Source: Salminus brasiliensis (Eukaryota; Chordata; Actinopteri; Characiformes; Bryconidae). From it: a DNA stretch of 64,000 nt. Location of the stretch: NCBI RefSeq assembly GCF_030463535.1, contig NC_132899.1, forward strand, positions 19,739,490-19,803,489. The letters are read 5' to 3'. Position numbers and translations under genes: made by a program. Below are positions 27,606-36,311 of the stretch, piece after piece. A model generated the notes under the pieces. That model did no database searches, had not been told where the DNA came from, and was given only the letters and a program-made list of their open reading frames with translations. Each line of letters opens with the position of its first letter. The stretch's first letter is position 1.

Positions 27606-28159
27606 GGCACATTTTCTTAGGGAGCTCATCAGTGATGTATAATATTTGCTTTCAATTAAAACATTTTTATTTTATTCAAGTCAGTGTTTTTGTCTATCCT
27701 GCCCTACTACCTGCAACATACTTGTTACATACATTCTTTTTACACTATTTTTTTATGAATGTGTGGGAATGCTACCACTCAGTTATTGAATGTGCGTGTG
27801 ACAAAGTTGTATATTTGTCTGCACATATGTGAAATTCCCATTGTTAGCTATTGTATTGTAAACTACTAGGTAATTAAAGACAAACTGATTGATATGTCTA
27901 GCCAATTTTTAGCCTTACTGAAAAATGTTGTTTGGACTGTGTATTTACCATTGATTCTACATGCATCCACTTTTTTAAATGTTAGCAGTTCCTATTAACT
28001 AAGTTTAAATCATAGGTATTTCTAAACCACACTGAACATCATTTTGTAGAGAAATATTGTCCTCACTGAGTAGATAAAACATTTCCATAAAACACTGCAA
28101 ACGTAACTTGAATCAATACCTTCGAGAAGTCTTCTTATGTCACCAGAAATTGTCCCCAT
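1..28159 (-). CDS. skap1: skap1, src kinase-associated phosphoprotein 1 (10 coding exons visible; 3' end beyond window)
   Basis: SKAP1 (SKAP55) is a cytosolic adaptor in lymphocytes that binds ADAP and FYN and links antigen-receptor signalling to integrin activation. Ten minus-strand exons join in frame with GT/AG borders: 28159-28120, 26935-26830, 26007-25982, 22397-22281, 6220-6140, 6051-5968, 5302-5178, 4992-4929, 2510-2274 and 194-141. Together they give about 311 residues, against roughly 359 for the human protein. In order they hold an N-terminal helical region (about 1-50), a Ser/Asp-rich linker containing DSSDDNHS, a PH domain (about 113-214, from QGYLEKK to [10 protein letters not shown]), a Glu-rich stretch, ETYDDI and EDIYEVLP tyrosine motifs, and an acidic segment. 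The SH3 domain is not in the window and should follow to the left. skap1 beside the 3' end of HoxB is a conserved vertebrate arrangement. The start codon was chosen because [14 protein letters not shown] aligns with the family N terminus. The 5' UTR and promoter were not identified. Confidence 0.93.
141..194 (-). CDS. skap1: skap1 coding exon 10
   Basis: The exon encodes [18 protein letters not shown] after a TCTTTTAG acceptor and before a GTAAGG donor. It is the acidic/basic linker that precedes the SH3 domain. Later exons are outside the window. Confidence 0.8.
195..2273. other. skap1 intron 9
   Basis: The intron is about 2.1 kb. It has a poly(A) run at 679-693 and a locally GC-richer block at about 1190-1430. 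No coding exon, RNA gene or clear repeat family was recognised. Confidence 0.6.
2274..2510 (-). CDS. skap1: skap1 coding exon 9 (acidic region with tyrosine motifs)
   Basis: The exon encodes [12 protein letters not shown], a run of ten Glu, then [12 protein letters not shown] and, after an Ala/Glu-rich linker, [15 protein letters not shown] and DIYEVLP match the human phosphotyrosine sites that bind FYN and other SH2 partners. The Ala-rich linker ([12 protein letters not shown]-like) differs from the human one. The donor is GTACAG. Confidence 0.92.
2511..4928. other. skap1 intron 8, with a GC-rich block
   Basis: The intron is mostly AT-rich. The block at about 4370-4690 is markedly GC-richer than its surroundings and has an open frame on the plus strand (4458-4709) whose product I do not recognise. 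It could be a conserved non-coding element or an old insertion. Confidence 0.5.
4929..4992 (-). CDS. skap1: skap1 coding exon 8 (end of PH domain)
   Basis: The acceptor is TTTTCCCTGCAG and the donor is GTAGGT. The exon encodes [20 protein letters not shown] followed by K. This is the C-terminal helix of the PH domain, with the invariant Trp in EWVDQI. Confidence 0.93.
5117..5169. repeat. (GT)n microsatellite in skap1 intron 7
   Basis: About 26 GT units fill much of the 185-nt intron between exons 7 and 8. On the coding strand the tract begins 8 nt past the exon 7 donor. Confidence 0.95.
5178..5302 (-). CDS. skap1: skap1 coding exon 7 (PH domain)
   Basis: The exon encodes [20 protein letters not shown] followed by [21 protein letters not shown]. 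It ends CAG|GTTCAG in phase 0. LRRDSKK and CFE are conserved in human SKAP1. The donor is directly followed by a long (CA)n tract on the coding strand. Confidence 0.93.
5968..6051 (-). CDS. skap1: skap1 coding exon 6 (PH domain)
   Basis: The exon encodes [18 protein letters not shown] followed by [10 protein letters not shown], with a TTTACAAG acceptor and a GTTTGT donor. This is the WQKRWCVL core of the PH domain. Intron 5 is only 88 nt. Confidence 0.93.
6140..6220 (-). CDS. skap1: skap1 coding exon 5 (start of PH domain)
   Basis: The exon encodes [20 protein letters not shown] followed by YLEKKRR, with a TTACAG acceptor and a GTAAGG donor. QGYLEKK is the first strand of the PH domain. Confidence 0.92.
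7620..7780. repeat. Dispersed repeat copy in skap1 intron 4
   Basis: It contains AAGAGGTTTTCATAAATAAA and ATTCAAATGGTTCTTTGAG. The hoxb3b intron (about 37080-37150) has closely similar segments in the same order, so these are two copies of one repeat family. Confidence 0.5.
13361..13377 (-). promoter_or_regulatory. DR5 retinoic acid response element candidate
   Basis: The plus strand reads TGACCT-CAGGA-TGAACC. On the minus strand this is GGTTCA-N5-AGGTCA, two consensus RGKTCA half-sites five bases apart, the classic RAR/RXR spacing. It lies in skap1 intron 4, about 20 kb 3' of hoxb1b, within a GC-richer stretch (13330-13480). Confidence 0.5.
14162..14209. repeat. (GT)n followed by a poly(G) run
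   Basis: A GT tract (14162-14183) runs into about 26 consecutive G (14184-14209). This is a simple repeat where assembly errors are likely. Confidence 0.95.
15751..15840. repeat. (ATT)n/(GTT)n trinucleotide repeat
   Basis: Imperfect ATT units run into GTT units. A smaller (AAT)n tract lies at 15164-15202. Confidence 0.9.
22281..22397 (-). CDS. skap1: skap1 coding exon 4
   Basis: The exon encodes [19 protein letters not shown] through [10 protein letters not shown] and ends at a GTAAGT donor. DSSDDNHS and the SDYQ(E/D) stretch match the human linker before the PH domain. It is followed by the 16-kb intron 4. Confidence 0.9.
22935..24299 (+). mobile_element. Tc1/mariner transposon, decayed, 3' end truncated
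   Basis: The left end begins CAGTGGGGGGAAAAG directly after a TA dinucleotide, as in teleost Tc1 elements. Subterminal inverted repeats are visible. The stretch at about 23000-23125 (TAGACCTCAACTATGAGAG, then the run ending GAAAATAAGTATTT) is mirrored at about 24184-24295. The right terminal repeat stops at about 24299, where another repetitive sequence begins, so the outermost right terminus is missing. A broken transposase gene lies between. The element sits in skap1 intron 3. Confidence 0.88.
23295..24175 (+). pseudogene. Tc1-like transposase, frameshifted and deleted
   Basis: The reading begins at an ATG at 23295, and a small deletion soon after changes the frame. The helix-turn-helix part then reads [18 protein letters not shown] (from 23384) and [20 protein letters not shown] in a second frame. 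A deletion just after VWSDAT removes about ten codons. A further shift near 23870 returns to the first frame, with [19 protein letters not shown] and [17 protein letters not shown]. The DD34E catalytic residues are still visible (D in WSD, D in QHDN, E in PIEN). The C terminus is lost: the frame runs into the right inverted repeat after EEWANIPP. It cannot encode a working transposase. Confidence 0.88.
24300..25885. mobile_element. Second repeat element with long degenerate inverted ends
   Basis: The left arm (about 24300-24490) contains TTTTGGGCACCC and GTGTGGCCTGTGCAAACG. The right arm (about 25690-25885) read on the other strand gives similar segments (GTGTGGTCTGTGTTAAAGG and TTTTGACACCC) in the same order. 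The interior has no open frame I recognise. It is probably a non-autonomous DNA transposon abutting or interrupting the Tc1 copy. It contains an (AT)n tract at 24839-24895. Confidence 0.55.
24839..24895. repeat. (AT)n microsatellite
   Basis: Uninterrupted TA dinucleotides inside the second repeat element. Confidence 0.95.
25982..26007 (-). CDS. skap1: skap1 coding exon 3 (26-nt micro-exon)
   Basis: The exon is only 26 nt, between a TTTTGTAG acceptor and a GTAAGT donor. It encodes KNPQEFPYR and keeps the frame between exons 2 and 4. It corresponds to the short linker after the helical region (human YYWDFQPQ). Confidence 0.8.
26830..26935 (-). CDS. skap1: skap1 coding exon 2
   Basis: The acceptor is TTTTTCAG and the donor is GTACGT. 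The exon encodes [20 protein letters not shown] and continues to RVVHN. It corresponds to the N-terminal helical homodimerisation region of SKAP adaptors. The phase is 1 in and 2 out. Confidence 0.88.
26936..28119. other. skap1 intron 1
   Basis: The intron is dominated by (AT)n tracts (27340-27444 and 27554-27603) and the large palindrome described separately. The rest (27604-28119) shows no recognised feature. Confidence 0.7.
27441..27538. repeat. 98-bp near-perfect palindrome flanked by (AT)n
   Basis: Arms of 41 nt (27441-27481 and 27498-27538) are reverse complements with one mismatch, around a 16-nt TA centre that is itself palindromic. The arm core (CACAGAAATAGAAACT) also occurs singly near 27275. 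(AT)n tracts lie on both sides, and ATTTATATA next to GTGCC occurs in inverse orientation at about 27307 and 27600. Confidence 0.9.
28120..28159 (-). CDS. skap1: skap1 coding exon 1
   Basis: This exon reads ATG to [13 protein letters not shown] plus one base, then a GTATTG donor. The next exon completes an Asp codon, giving RRLLED-CELF, which matches the family's N-terminal WLLEDAEEF region. It is short and lies 1.2 kb upstream of exon 2. Confidence 0.8.
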
Positions 28160-29088
28160 TAGTCCTATAAATGTAAGAATCCACTGCAAGCTTTTGTTTA
28201 TCCTGCCTTCTAATATTATGTATGTTTTTTAGGTCTTCGTTTTGAGTTTCTTAAGGTCTTTTGATAGTGAATGTTCTCAACACAATAGTCTAGCTCACTG
28301 ATGCTAAGCGTGAGGTAATGGTATACATCCACGTTCTTCTATGAGTGTGAGAGGAAGAACACAGCACTTTATCTGTGTCGTGAAACTGAAACTAGTTTGG
28401 TTAAACAAATGTGAGAGTCAGTGGAACAAGAGTGGTGCCTAGCGTTAAAAAGGTCATCATTTACAGGTGGGTAATCCACAATTCATTTATTACAACTTTG
28501 TTCTTGTATGCAACTCCTGTTTAATTTTCTAATTTGATCATTAAATCATGTTTGCTGGAGAAGGGAGCTTTCAGTTTTTATCTGGCTGTTGTGTAATACA
28601 TATGTCATGGAAACATTTAAATTTTTTTATTTATTTTTCATTGCTGCTCATTGTTGTGGTCCTTTGTATAAAAGTCACTCCAAAATCCTCATTCAGTAAC
28701 TTTTGCTTGGATTTAGCTACATTTTGTAGTCTATTCTTACTATTCTTACCCCCCCCCCCCCATTTTTAATGTTTTGCAGATCAAATTCACAGTTTTGTGC
28801 ACTGAACACAGAAAATCTATCACATAAACACCCATATATTTGGTAAGTGGAATTTTTTGTATTTTATTTAATTAAGATTATAGGCATTCCTAATAACAGT
28901 ACAGGTATTGTTACACTATTTAGTTAATAGTTCAGTATTTAAGTAATACTGAAAGCAATCAGATGGTTTCCAAAAAAGTCACCCAGGTTATCTTATCAGT
29001 ACCAATTCTAGACAGGTACTGAGGGATGGTATTGAGAGAAAAACAAATCTGCATTGAGTAGAGGGGGTAGCATTCCAAGAAGAGGACA

Positions 29089-29102
29089 TGACCGTTTGAC
29101 CT
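29089..29102 (-). promoter_or_regulatory. DR2-like retinoic acid element candidate
   Basis: The plus strand reads TGACCG-TT-TGACCT. The minus strand reads AGGTCA-AA-CGGTCA. One half-site is perfect and the other deviates at its first base. It lies 4.6 kb 3' of the hoxb1b stop codon. Confidence 0.35.
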
Positions 29103-32100
29103 CTTCCTCTCTATCCCTGTAGCTACAGCCCCTGTAGAAGGTAAAAGAAGGAATGAGCAAGGCCTCCCAGCCCTCCATGAGCACTGCCTCCTGCCTGCTG
29201 GGCATGGTCATATGAAAGGAAGGAGCCTTTGTAATCCGCCCAGGATTACACCGCCCAACAATACACAGCTGAAAGGGTGACAAAGACCCAGTATCAAACA
29301 CAGTCTTGGGCTGATGAGAGGAACCTGCTATGATCTCCCACCACCAACACTGCCATCAGCACTTCTCATCTCCCCAAGAGAGCTCTTTTGCCATTCGCTG
29401 GCTCCTTTCTTCTCTTTGCTTATCTGGAGACACAGGCTTTTTCATCTTGGCATTCCTTTTCATTTGCGTTTCACTTGGGGGAGGGGCACCACTCTCTCAT
29501 CTGAGTAAATCAACCCCCTCCACAAAAATGACACTGTAACACAGGCATTGCACCCCTCTGGAGAGCAAAGGGTCAGTTTGAAGGCACTGAAACACGTCCA
29601 GAGTTTAAGGTTAGCCCAGTTCACAGATGAAATTCGATTAATATACAGATATCAACAAATTGGTGTTTAGTTTTCACTTAATTTGGATAAAGAGAAGAGA
29701 AATAGATACATATCACACCTTTCGATCCATACAAGGCCCAAGGCTCATTCTTGCTACTGGCTTGACCTTTTGAACCCCAATCTGCTGTTTGCTGCTAACT
29801 AACCTCCTCTCCTACACATCAAGATAAATCTGCAGGCATAGCTAAGAAAAGGTTTGAGGGAGTGCTAAAGAGGCGTTGTGGTAAATATTTCCAAAAGGAG
29901 AAAATATATTACAGTTTATCTAGATGATTTTCAAGGTATCAGCAGTTACCTCCAAACAAGGGTTGTACATATGTGTGGTTTAAAATGAAGCAACATCAAT
30001 AGATCAGTGTAAAAACTTTTCATAAATGTTTTTCAATGTTGTCATTTATGTAAATATGAAAATGATACACATATTTTAAAACATAATTAACGGTTACTTT
30101 TTTATTAATACATGCAGAAATTCCACTCAAAACATGCTCATGTAAAATTTTGTAGCTTTTCTGAAGCAGTCGTAAGGTATGGCACATGAACAAACACTAA
30201 GCCTTCACTGTCTAAAGAGGAAACAGAAAAGTCATAACATCACACCTTTCATTTGTCTCTCTCACTGCTGCACATCACTGACTTCTTTAAATTACATTAC
30301 TCTGACAAACACTGGGTTGGTGTGCCACCCCTGTGACTACTTTTTGGGATGAAACACAGGCCAGGAACTGAAGGACAGAATCCAGCATAGTTTGGGATTT
30401 CCCTGTAGTAATACACAAAATACACAAAAACTAAACTGTATCAACGTGTGCCACTTCTTACTCTGGAACTATGTAAAGCCAAGCACCAACATTCATTTGT
30501 TAGTGTTTTTTACAGAATATTGGATCATTGTGCTCTGGCCTATGGGACCATGTAAAGTTCTCTTTAGTAATGGTTTATCTGGTTTGTCAACTTAGGGGTC
30601 TTGGGGGCAATCCCTGAAACCCTGAGAATCCAAAGCATGTAACCTGTCCTACCCAGTTTATAGTAATGAACTGCAGCAGTACTATATGGGCATAACCTTT
30701 TGGGAGGGGGATGGTTGTGAAGAGCTCTGAGAAAGAACACTACAGAGAGTGGAGGAGGAAACCTTCCTGTTATGCCTATTTCCAGCAAGGGGTGGAGGCT
30801 ATTTGCATGAGGCCTCTGCCCTTGCTCTTAGCAGTGTCTGTCAAAAGCAAAGGGACATACAAAATGCCCCTTTGACCCCCATGTTTAAAGCCAATGAATA
30901 GAGTATACAGTCCTCTTTTTATCTCTTTGAGCTCAGGTACCCCTGTGGTGTGACATGCTTCAGAAGGACTTGAACAAGACTCAGGAAGTCAAGCCAGGCA
31001 GGCATTTGATTTGTAAAAGTCCTTGTGACAACCGTACCCAGCATGAGAGAGAGAGGACACACATGAGATGTGCGACCTGACTCAACATTACTGACTCTGC
31101 ACCTGTCAGTATGTAGCATACAAAAACATATATCATACTTACACTACTTCTGCTGTGGCTTTTCTAGCTTGACTCCTGACCTCCCTGGTGTCTTACGGAG
31201 CTGGAAAGTGGATTGTCTGCGCTGGTGATGAATGATGGCTCACTGGCACAGAGGACATTGAGGCTTGCTGCTTTACTTACCTGGTGAGGGAGGATAGCAG
31301 GATGCAGCATGCACGCAGAATACTCTTAGAGCTGCTCCTTGGGGTGATGCAGCAAAAAAAAAGAAACTATGCAGCACAGTCCATGGCTCCTTCTGACACT
31401 TATGATTTAGTAGTAACAGCCACAGAAGTTTCTGGTCTTAACAGACATCCTTTTTTTGTTTTAAACTTGTCTCTATTGGTCTCTTCATTTTCACTTGATT
31501 GTCTTTCTTCTCTTCTTACCCTACTTTCAGTTGTGCAAGGTTTCCCTGTGTGCTGACAGGCTGGTGAAAAACATCCTCCTCCTGCAGACAAGCTCAACAT
31601 CTGTCTCCACAGAGCAGTGGCTCTAGCTCTGACTCCTGCAGATGGGGACCCAGTGGGAGCCCAAAGCTAAGTCATCCAAAAGGGCAGGGAAAACACACTA
31701 ATGACCAAATCCAGTCAAACTGCAAAATGCTAGTGAATCACATATTCCATTACCTGTGTACCATTTGTAATTAGCTGGTCAACAAATGAATCTACATGAA
31801 GATCATTTCTCCCATTATGCAACACAAAATGGGATAATTGCTGCTCTTAAATTGGAAATTGGATTAAAGCTGATTTCATGAACAATAAAGGAGACAGTGG
31901 TCATCATTATTTTGTCCCCAATGTTGACAATTTACATGAGTTGAGCGATATTATTATGTAGAATAAAAGACTCAGAATGACTATGTTTGTGAGAAATTCC
32001 ACAGCACGCTACCAGTCTACATTCCTTGTGCATTGGTAAGAATAACAGTCCTGGTCTTATAACAATTCATTTGTATATCTATGTCAACTAGTTTCTATAG

Positions 32101-33114
32101 TCTACACTGAAACTGGATGAGGGACTAAAGGTGTAGGTTGATAAAGTCATCTGTGGCCTTTGTTCAGACACCCTTCTATCTCTTGCTGGACAGACACATG
32201 GCTTCAGTGAATTAATTTGGGCCTGAACTCTGGATGAACCTGGTCAGTGGAGAGGGTGCTGACAGTGCAGTGCTGCTGGGGCAAGAACTGTGCAAACCCA
32301 ACACCCTGGGTAAATATTGGAGCAGTCCATCAGATGATCAGGGGAATGAAACAGGGTTGTCAAGTCCTTGCAAACTTTTAGCAGACGTGAGGCTGACCAA
32401 AAAACATTCCAGGACTGGCTGTTTTTCAAATCACTGAATGTTTCATTTTTATAACAAAAAACAAATAATGCGACACTGTAGTGATTATTACTGTGAAATA
32501 AGAACATTCCTTCACAGGAAGCAATGTGCTCCTGTAATTAATAATAAATAATTAATAATAAATAATAAATCATTTTTTTGACCAATTATATGGGAAGTAA
32601 TGTGGTAATATAGTAAATATAGCAATGCAATGGTGCTAGGATCACAGCACATGCTAATAGTTTTGGTTTAATAAATATGTAAATGTATTGTAAAATACTT
32701 TTAACATATTTGGTGGTTAAAGGAACAGAAAAAAACTATATTTCTAAAACTACAACTATGTCTGTATCACAAAATACACTTGATCGGTGTGTATTTACTG
32801 GATATCATTAGCATTTCCTCTTGGGTTTTGAAGTGTCTTATGTGTATTATTAATAAAAAGACCTATTACACAGATCAAACCACATTTTAAGCAAAATCAT
32901 GTGCCAGTATACAGACAACTCAATGTAACTCATATTCAGTCTCTACTTGAGAATATAAGATGCTAAAATCCTGTGGACTATATTTTAAAACCATTTCCTT
33001 TAGCTCAGGTTAAATTTAATGGTGCAGTAGCAAGTAAAACTGCAAAACTAGTCAGTGTTGTGGTAGTGAGCAGGCAGGAGTGTTTACATGTTTAGAAAGC
33101 CTAGAGGCATGGGG

Positions 33115-33128
33115 AGGTGAAAAGGTCA
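33115..33128 (+). promoter_or_regulatory. DR2 retinoic acid response element, candidate hoxb1b 3' RARE
   Basis: The sequence is AGGTGA-AA-AGGTCA, two half-sites two bases apart, 605 bp past the hoxb1b stop codon. The vertebrate Hoxb1 3' neural enhancer works through a DR2 RARE downstream of the gene, and the zebrafish hoxb1b copy is reported to keep this element. Position, spacing and half-sites all agree. Confidence 0.7.
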
Positions 33129-33732
33129 TAGGAAGCCACCCGGTGTGTACTGCAACATTCCTCTTGTCAAACTATACAAACTGGGGTAACACTGATTTAA
33201 ATGAACCCCATTGTATTGTAATGTCCCTTAACAAAGCACATAATCTAACAAACATCAGACACTAGATTCTAAACATTTTTAAACCATTTGGTTTCATGAC
33301 AGTGATAAACGAACTCATTTCAGAAAAATAAAACAACTTTTATTCAATTATTATTATTTCACAAGCCAGATGATTACTGAACGCATAACCCTTCTCTCCG
33401 AAGTACATTTCTAGTGCAAATTACAAAACTGCCTTTCTGTGGCAGACGATTTCAGTATGATTTAAAGTTATTGCATCACATTTTAAACCCAAATGTTTCA
33501 GTATTTGGGAACAAATTAAAGTAGCAACATGCTTTATAATAGAAGATGATTATATATGAGGTTTTGCTCAATACAGAAACAGTGGCAGCAAAAACAAGGA
33601 GATCTTTTACATTTGGTCCACAAAAGAACAATAAGTTACGTATATGTCCTCAACAATAAAACTGGAACATGTAACCATGCCATGCAAGCATAAAATACTG
33701 ACAGTCATTATAAGCAACCATATTGGCTGTGA

Positions 33733-34775
33733 TCAGTTGGGAGTTGCAGGGTCCGAGTTTGGCGAGGCAGCAGGAGATGAGGAACTGGAAGTGTTTGGGC
33801 TTTGACCAGTGTTGGAGTCTGAGGCGCGGTTAATGACTGGGATGGTGCCTTCCTTCTCGCGTTTCTTCTGTTTCATTCTGCGATTCTGAAACCAAATTTT
33901 AACTTGGGTTTCGTTTAGTTCTAGAGTAGCGGCCACTTCTACTCGCCGTGCTCTGGTCAGGTACTTGTTGAAGTGAAACTCCTTTTCCAGCTCAGTGAGC
34001 TGCTTCGTGGTGAAGTTCGTGCGGATCATGTTTTGCTGGCCGTGGATTCCATATTCAGCGACCTTGACTGTAAGAAACAAAAAGTATCAAAATTAGAAGA
34101 CTGTAAGATTGCAGAATATCATCACACACACGCGCGCGCGAGTCAACCTTTTAAAGTTTAGCATTAAGGACATGTAGGCTACTGACCAGTTTTGGGTGGA
34201 TTCCTTTTTACTTTCATCCAGTCGAAAGTTGGTGCTTGGTTGTTGGGGCTCTTCTTTGAGTCGTTGTCTGTATGGATCAGACTGGAGTATTTGCTGTACG
34301 CCCCATAGCTATGCTGTTCTTTCTCTCCGTATGGATATGATGAATATTGGCTCAAGGTAAGCGCTCCTGGCCTGCAGTTACCCTCGCCTGGTGCTCCACT
34401 GTTGGGCCCCATGTTTACAACAGGAAAGCCAGGGGACTGCATGTACATGGGGTCTTCTCCTTGACCGAGCATGCTCTGATGACCATAGTCCAAGTGCGCG
34501 CGGCTCTGCTTGCCGTAGCTGGTCTGTCCCGTTGTAACAAGGTCCAAATTAATGTGGTAGGGTTGGGACGGTTGGTGCGCATAGCTCATGCCTTGAGTTT
34601 CATGCAGCGCTGGAGTAAACGAGTTCCCTCCAACCGGCCGCCCCTCTGCTATGCAACTGTTGGCGCTAGCACAGGCCCCCTGCATGTATTCTTGATCCAA
34701 AGAGAAACATCCAACCTTTGCGTTTAAAGGGTTCGGTCCGCGGTTGTAAACTGTGTAGTCTAAGTACGAGTTCAT
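33733..34775 (-). CDS. hoxb1b: hoxb1b, homeobox protein Hox-B1b (two exons)
   Basis: This is a nuclear homeodomain transcription factor of paralogue group 1. It acts with Pbx and Meis/Prep in early hindbrain patterning, and in zebrafish hoxb1b carries much of the role of mouse Hoxa1. Exon 1 is 34775-34187 and exon 2 is 34067-33733, around a 119-nt intron (GTCAGT donor, TTACAG acceptor), giving 307 residues. It starts [15 protein letters not shown], the group-1 N terminus. The Pbx-binding [14 protein letters not shown] lies at about 183-196. The homeodomain (about 208-267) has the group-1 signature [20 protein letters not shown] and ends [13 protein letters not shown] Ser/Pro-rich tail follows. 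A possible polyadenylation signal lies at 33339-33344. The DR2 at 33115 is a likely enhancer. Confidence 0.96.
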
Positions 34776-36311
34776 TATTTATGATTGTCAAACAGTGGTT
34801 TACTCAATTGGGTCAATATACGCCGATATGAGTGTTGCCCCACTGCCCTCCAACCTCTGAGCAGTATGTCAAACCTCAAAACTTCCATCCGGCTACATAT
34901 CAACCAAGTGACAGGTCATGTGACCAAAACTGCGCCAATGGCGTGCCACCTACAGCAGCAACCTGGGCGTAGCTAGTGTCCATCAAAGCAGACGTATTTA
35001 CATGACAAACACATCAATGGCATCCACCCATCAGTCAGATAAACGCACACGTTAACAGGACATGAAGAGAAGCTCTCTTATCACAGCAGAAAGAACAGTT
35101 TTACGGCTTTACTGCGTTTTCTTTGTTCATTTGGTTGCAGAGCAGGTAATAGCGCACGGTTTCCTGAGTGTATTTAAACTAGTTTGTTTACAGGCTGTTC
35201 ACTTTACTTTTAACGAGAGGGGCTATTTTACATCTCCAGTGCTGCTGAAAATGAAAATGAAAAAGATGGCCATTGAATTGTATGGTTTAAATGTGACGAA
35301 TGGTTGTAAATGTGTTACATCGACACACGTGCTGTCTTTATGTCCCCTAGTTCAGGCAGGGATTGTGTTGATGTAACACATTTATGTCATTTGCAACGAC
35401 TTCTCACGTTTAAATCATGTACATTAAAGGGCCATTTTAAGTGGGTTCTGTTCGCCTACGTGACACTGAAACTGACCAACGGACACACGTCATGCTTCCT
35501 GTGGATAATTTCAGATGACTGCGATTTTTTTTTACAAAAAGTAATAATTTATTTTAGTCATAGGTCGAAACAAGTGATGCACTGATTAAATTTAATTGCA
35601 GTATTTGAATCATTTCTACATACGTAAAATATATTAAATCAACATAGTTAATGACAAAAGTAAAAAGATGTGTTGTTGTGATATATTTTATACATGTATA
35701 AATTCTATTGTAGGCTGCTTGTGAAACGAAGTCTGAAACAATTAGAAGAGGCTAGTTTAACCCTGTTAAGCGTTCCCTGTTTATAGAGAAGTGCAGAGCC
35801 TGCTGAGTGATGATCCATCTTTCAACTGACAGTGAAATGACTTTGAAAGACACGACAAAAAAGCTGCAATCTGAGTAGAAATATAAACTAAACGAAATTA
35901 TGAATGTATTAATCAGAGATTAATTTTACATGAATGAACAAATTAATCAACTGGCAGGAGGAAATATTAAATGCAGTTGTATTAAAACTAATTGTTAATT
36001 GTTATTTTTACCAGAATAGAAGCATGGTCAACGAAACAACAGTTTAGCTGAAGGGATGAATCGTTTTTATATTATAAGTTTGGGCACCCCTGGTCAAATA
36101 ACACATTTTGTAGATTTTGTAGAAGTAAAAATAAGTATTCAATCCTCTAGATGAAACAAACGTAAATATTTCCATGTGACATTGTTTTTTTTGCATTTTG
36201 AATAATTCTTGTTTATTTTCTGAATTTAATATATAAAGTAAAACAAAGATTAAACGCATATTTCTGCCTTCGTGACTGTGTTTACTGTCCACTATAGTGA
36301 GGAAAGCACAA
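34776..36311. other. hoxb1b-hoxb3b intergenic region (hoxb2b absent)
   Basis: Only 1.5 kb separates hoxb1b from hoxb3b. No homeobox or hexapeptide of group 2 is present. Upstream of hoxb1b are TTTATGATT (34778-34786), a Meis/Prep site TGACAG (34909-34914), an E-box palindrome GTCATGTGAC (34915-34924) and a Pbx-Hox-like TGATGGGTGG on the minus strand (35024-35033). The hoxb3b 3' UTR occupies the right end, with a possible AATAAA on the minus strand at 36212-36217. Confidence 0.6.
34909..35033 (-). promoter_or_regulatory. Candidate hoxb1b upstream Meis/Pbx-Hox region
   Basis: It holds a TGACAG Meis/Prep core at 34909-34914, an E-box at 34915-34924 and TGATGGGTGG at 35024-35033 (minus strand). 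The last differs by one base from TGATGGATGG, the third Pbx-Hox repeat of the mouse Hoxb1 rhombomere-4 autoregulatory element. It lies within 260 bp of the start codon. Function is inferred only from motif and position. Confidence 0.3.

Larger units (their letters stand above)
28160..33732. other. Intergenic region between skap1 and hoxb1b, with hoxb1b 3' UTR
   Basis: This 5.6-kb stretch should hold the skap1 promoter and 5' UTR on its left and the hoxb1b 3' UTR on its right (an AATAAA on the minus strand at 33339-33344). It contains a strong DR2 at 33115-33128, a weaker DR2 at 29089-29102 within a GC-richer block (29000-29640), and an inverted TAATCC pair at 29230-29250. No other gene was seen. 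Confidence 0.6.

Noticed and set aside
27135-27610. Open frames of alternating Tyr/Ile
   Set aside because: They are translations of (AT)n tracts, not genes.
31166-31178. DR1-like pair TGACTC-C-TGACCT
   Set aside because: One half-site is poor and DR1 is not the spacing expected for Hox retinoic acid control.
34347-34727. Plus-strand open frame of 126 codons
   Set aside because: It is antisense to hoxb1b exon 1 and has no recognisable domain.
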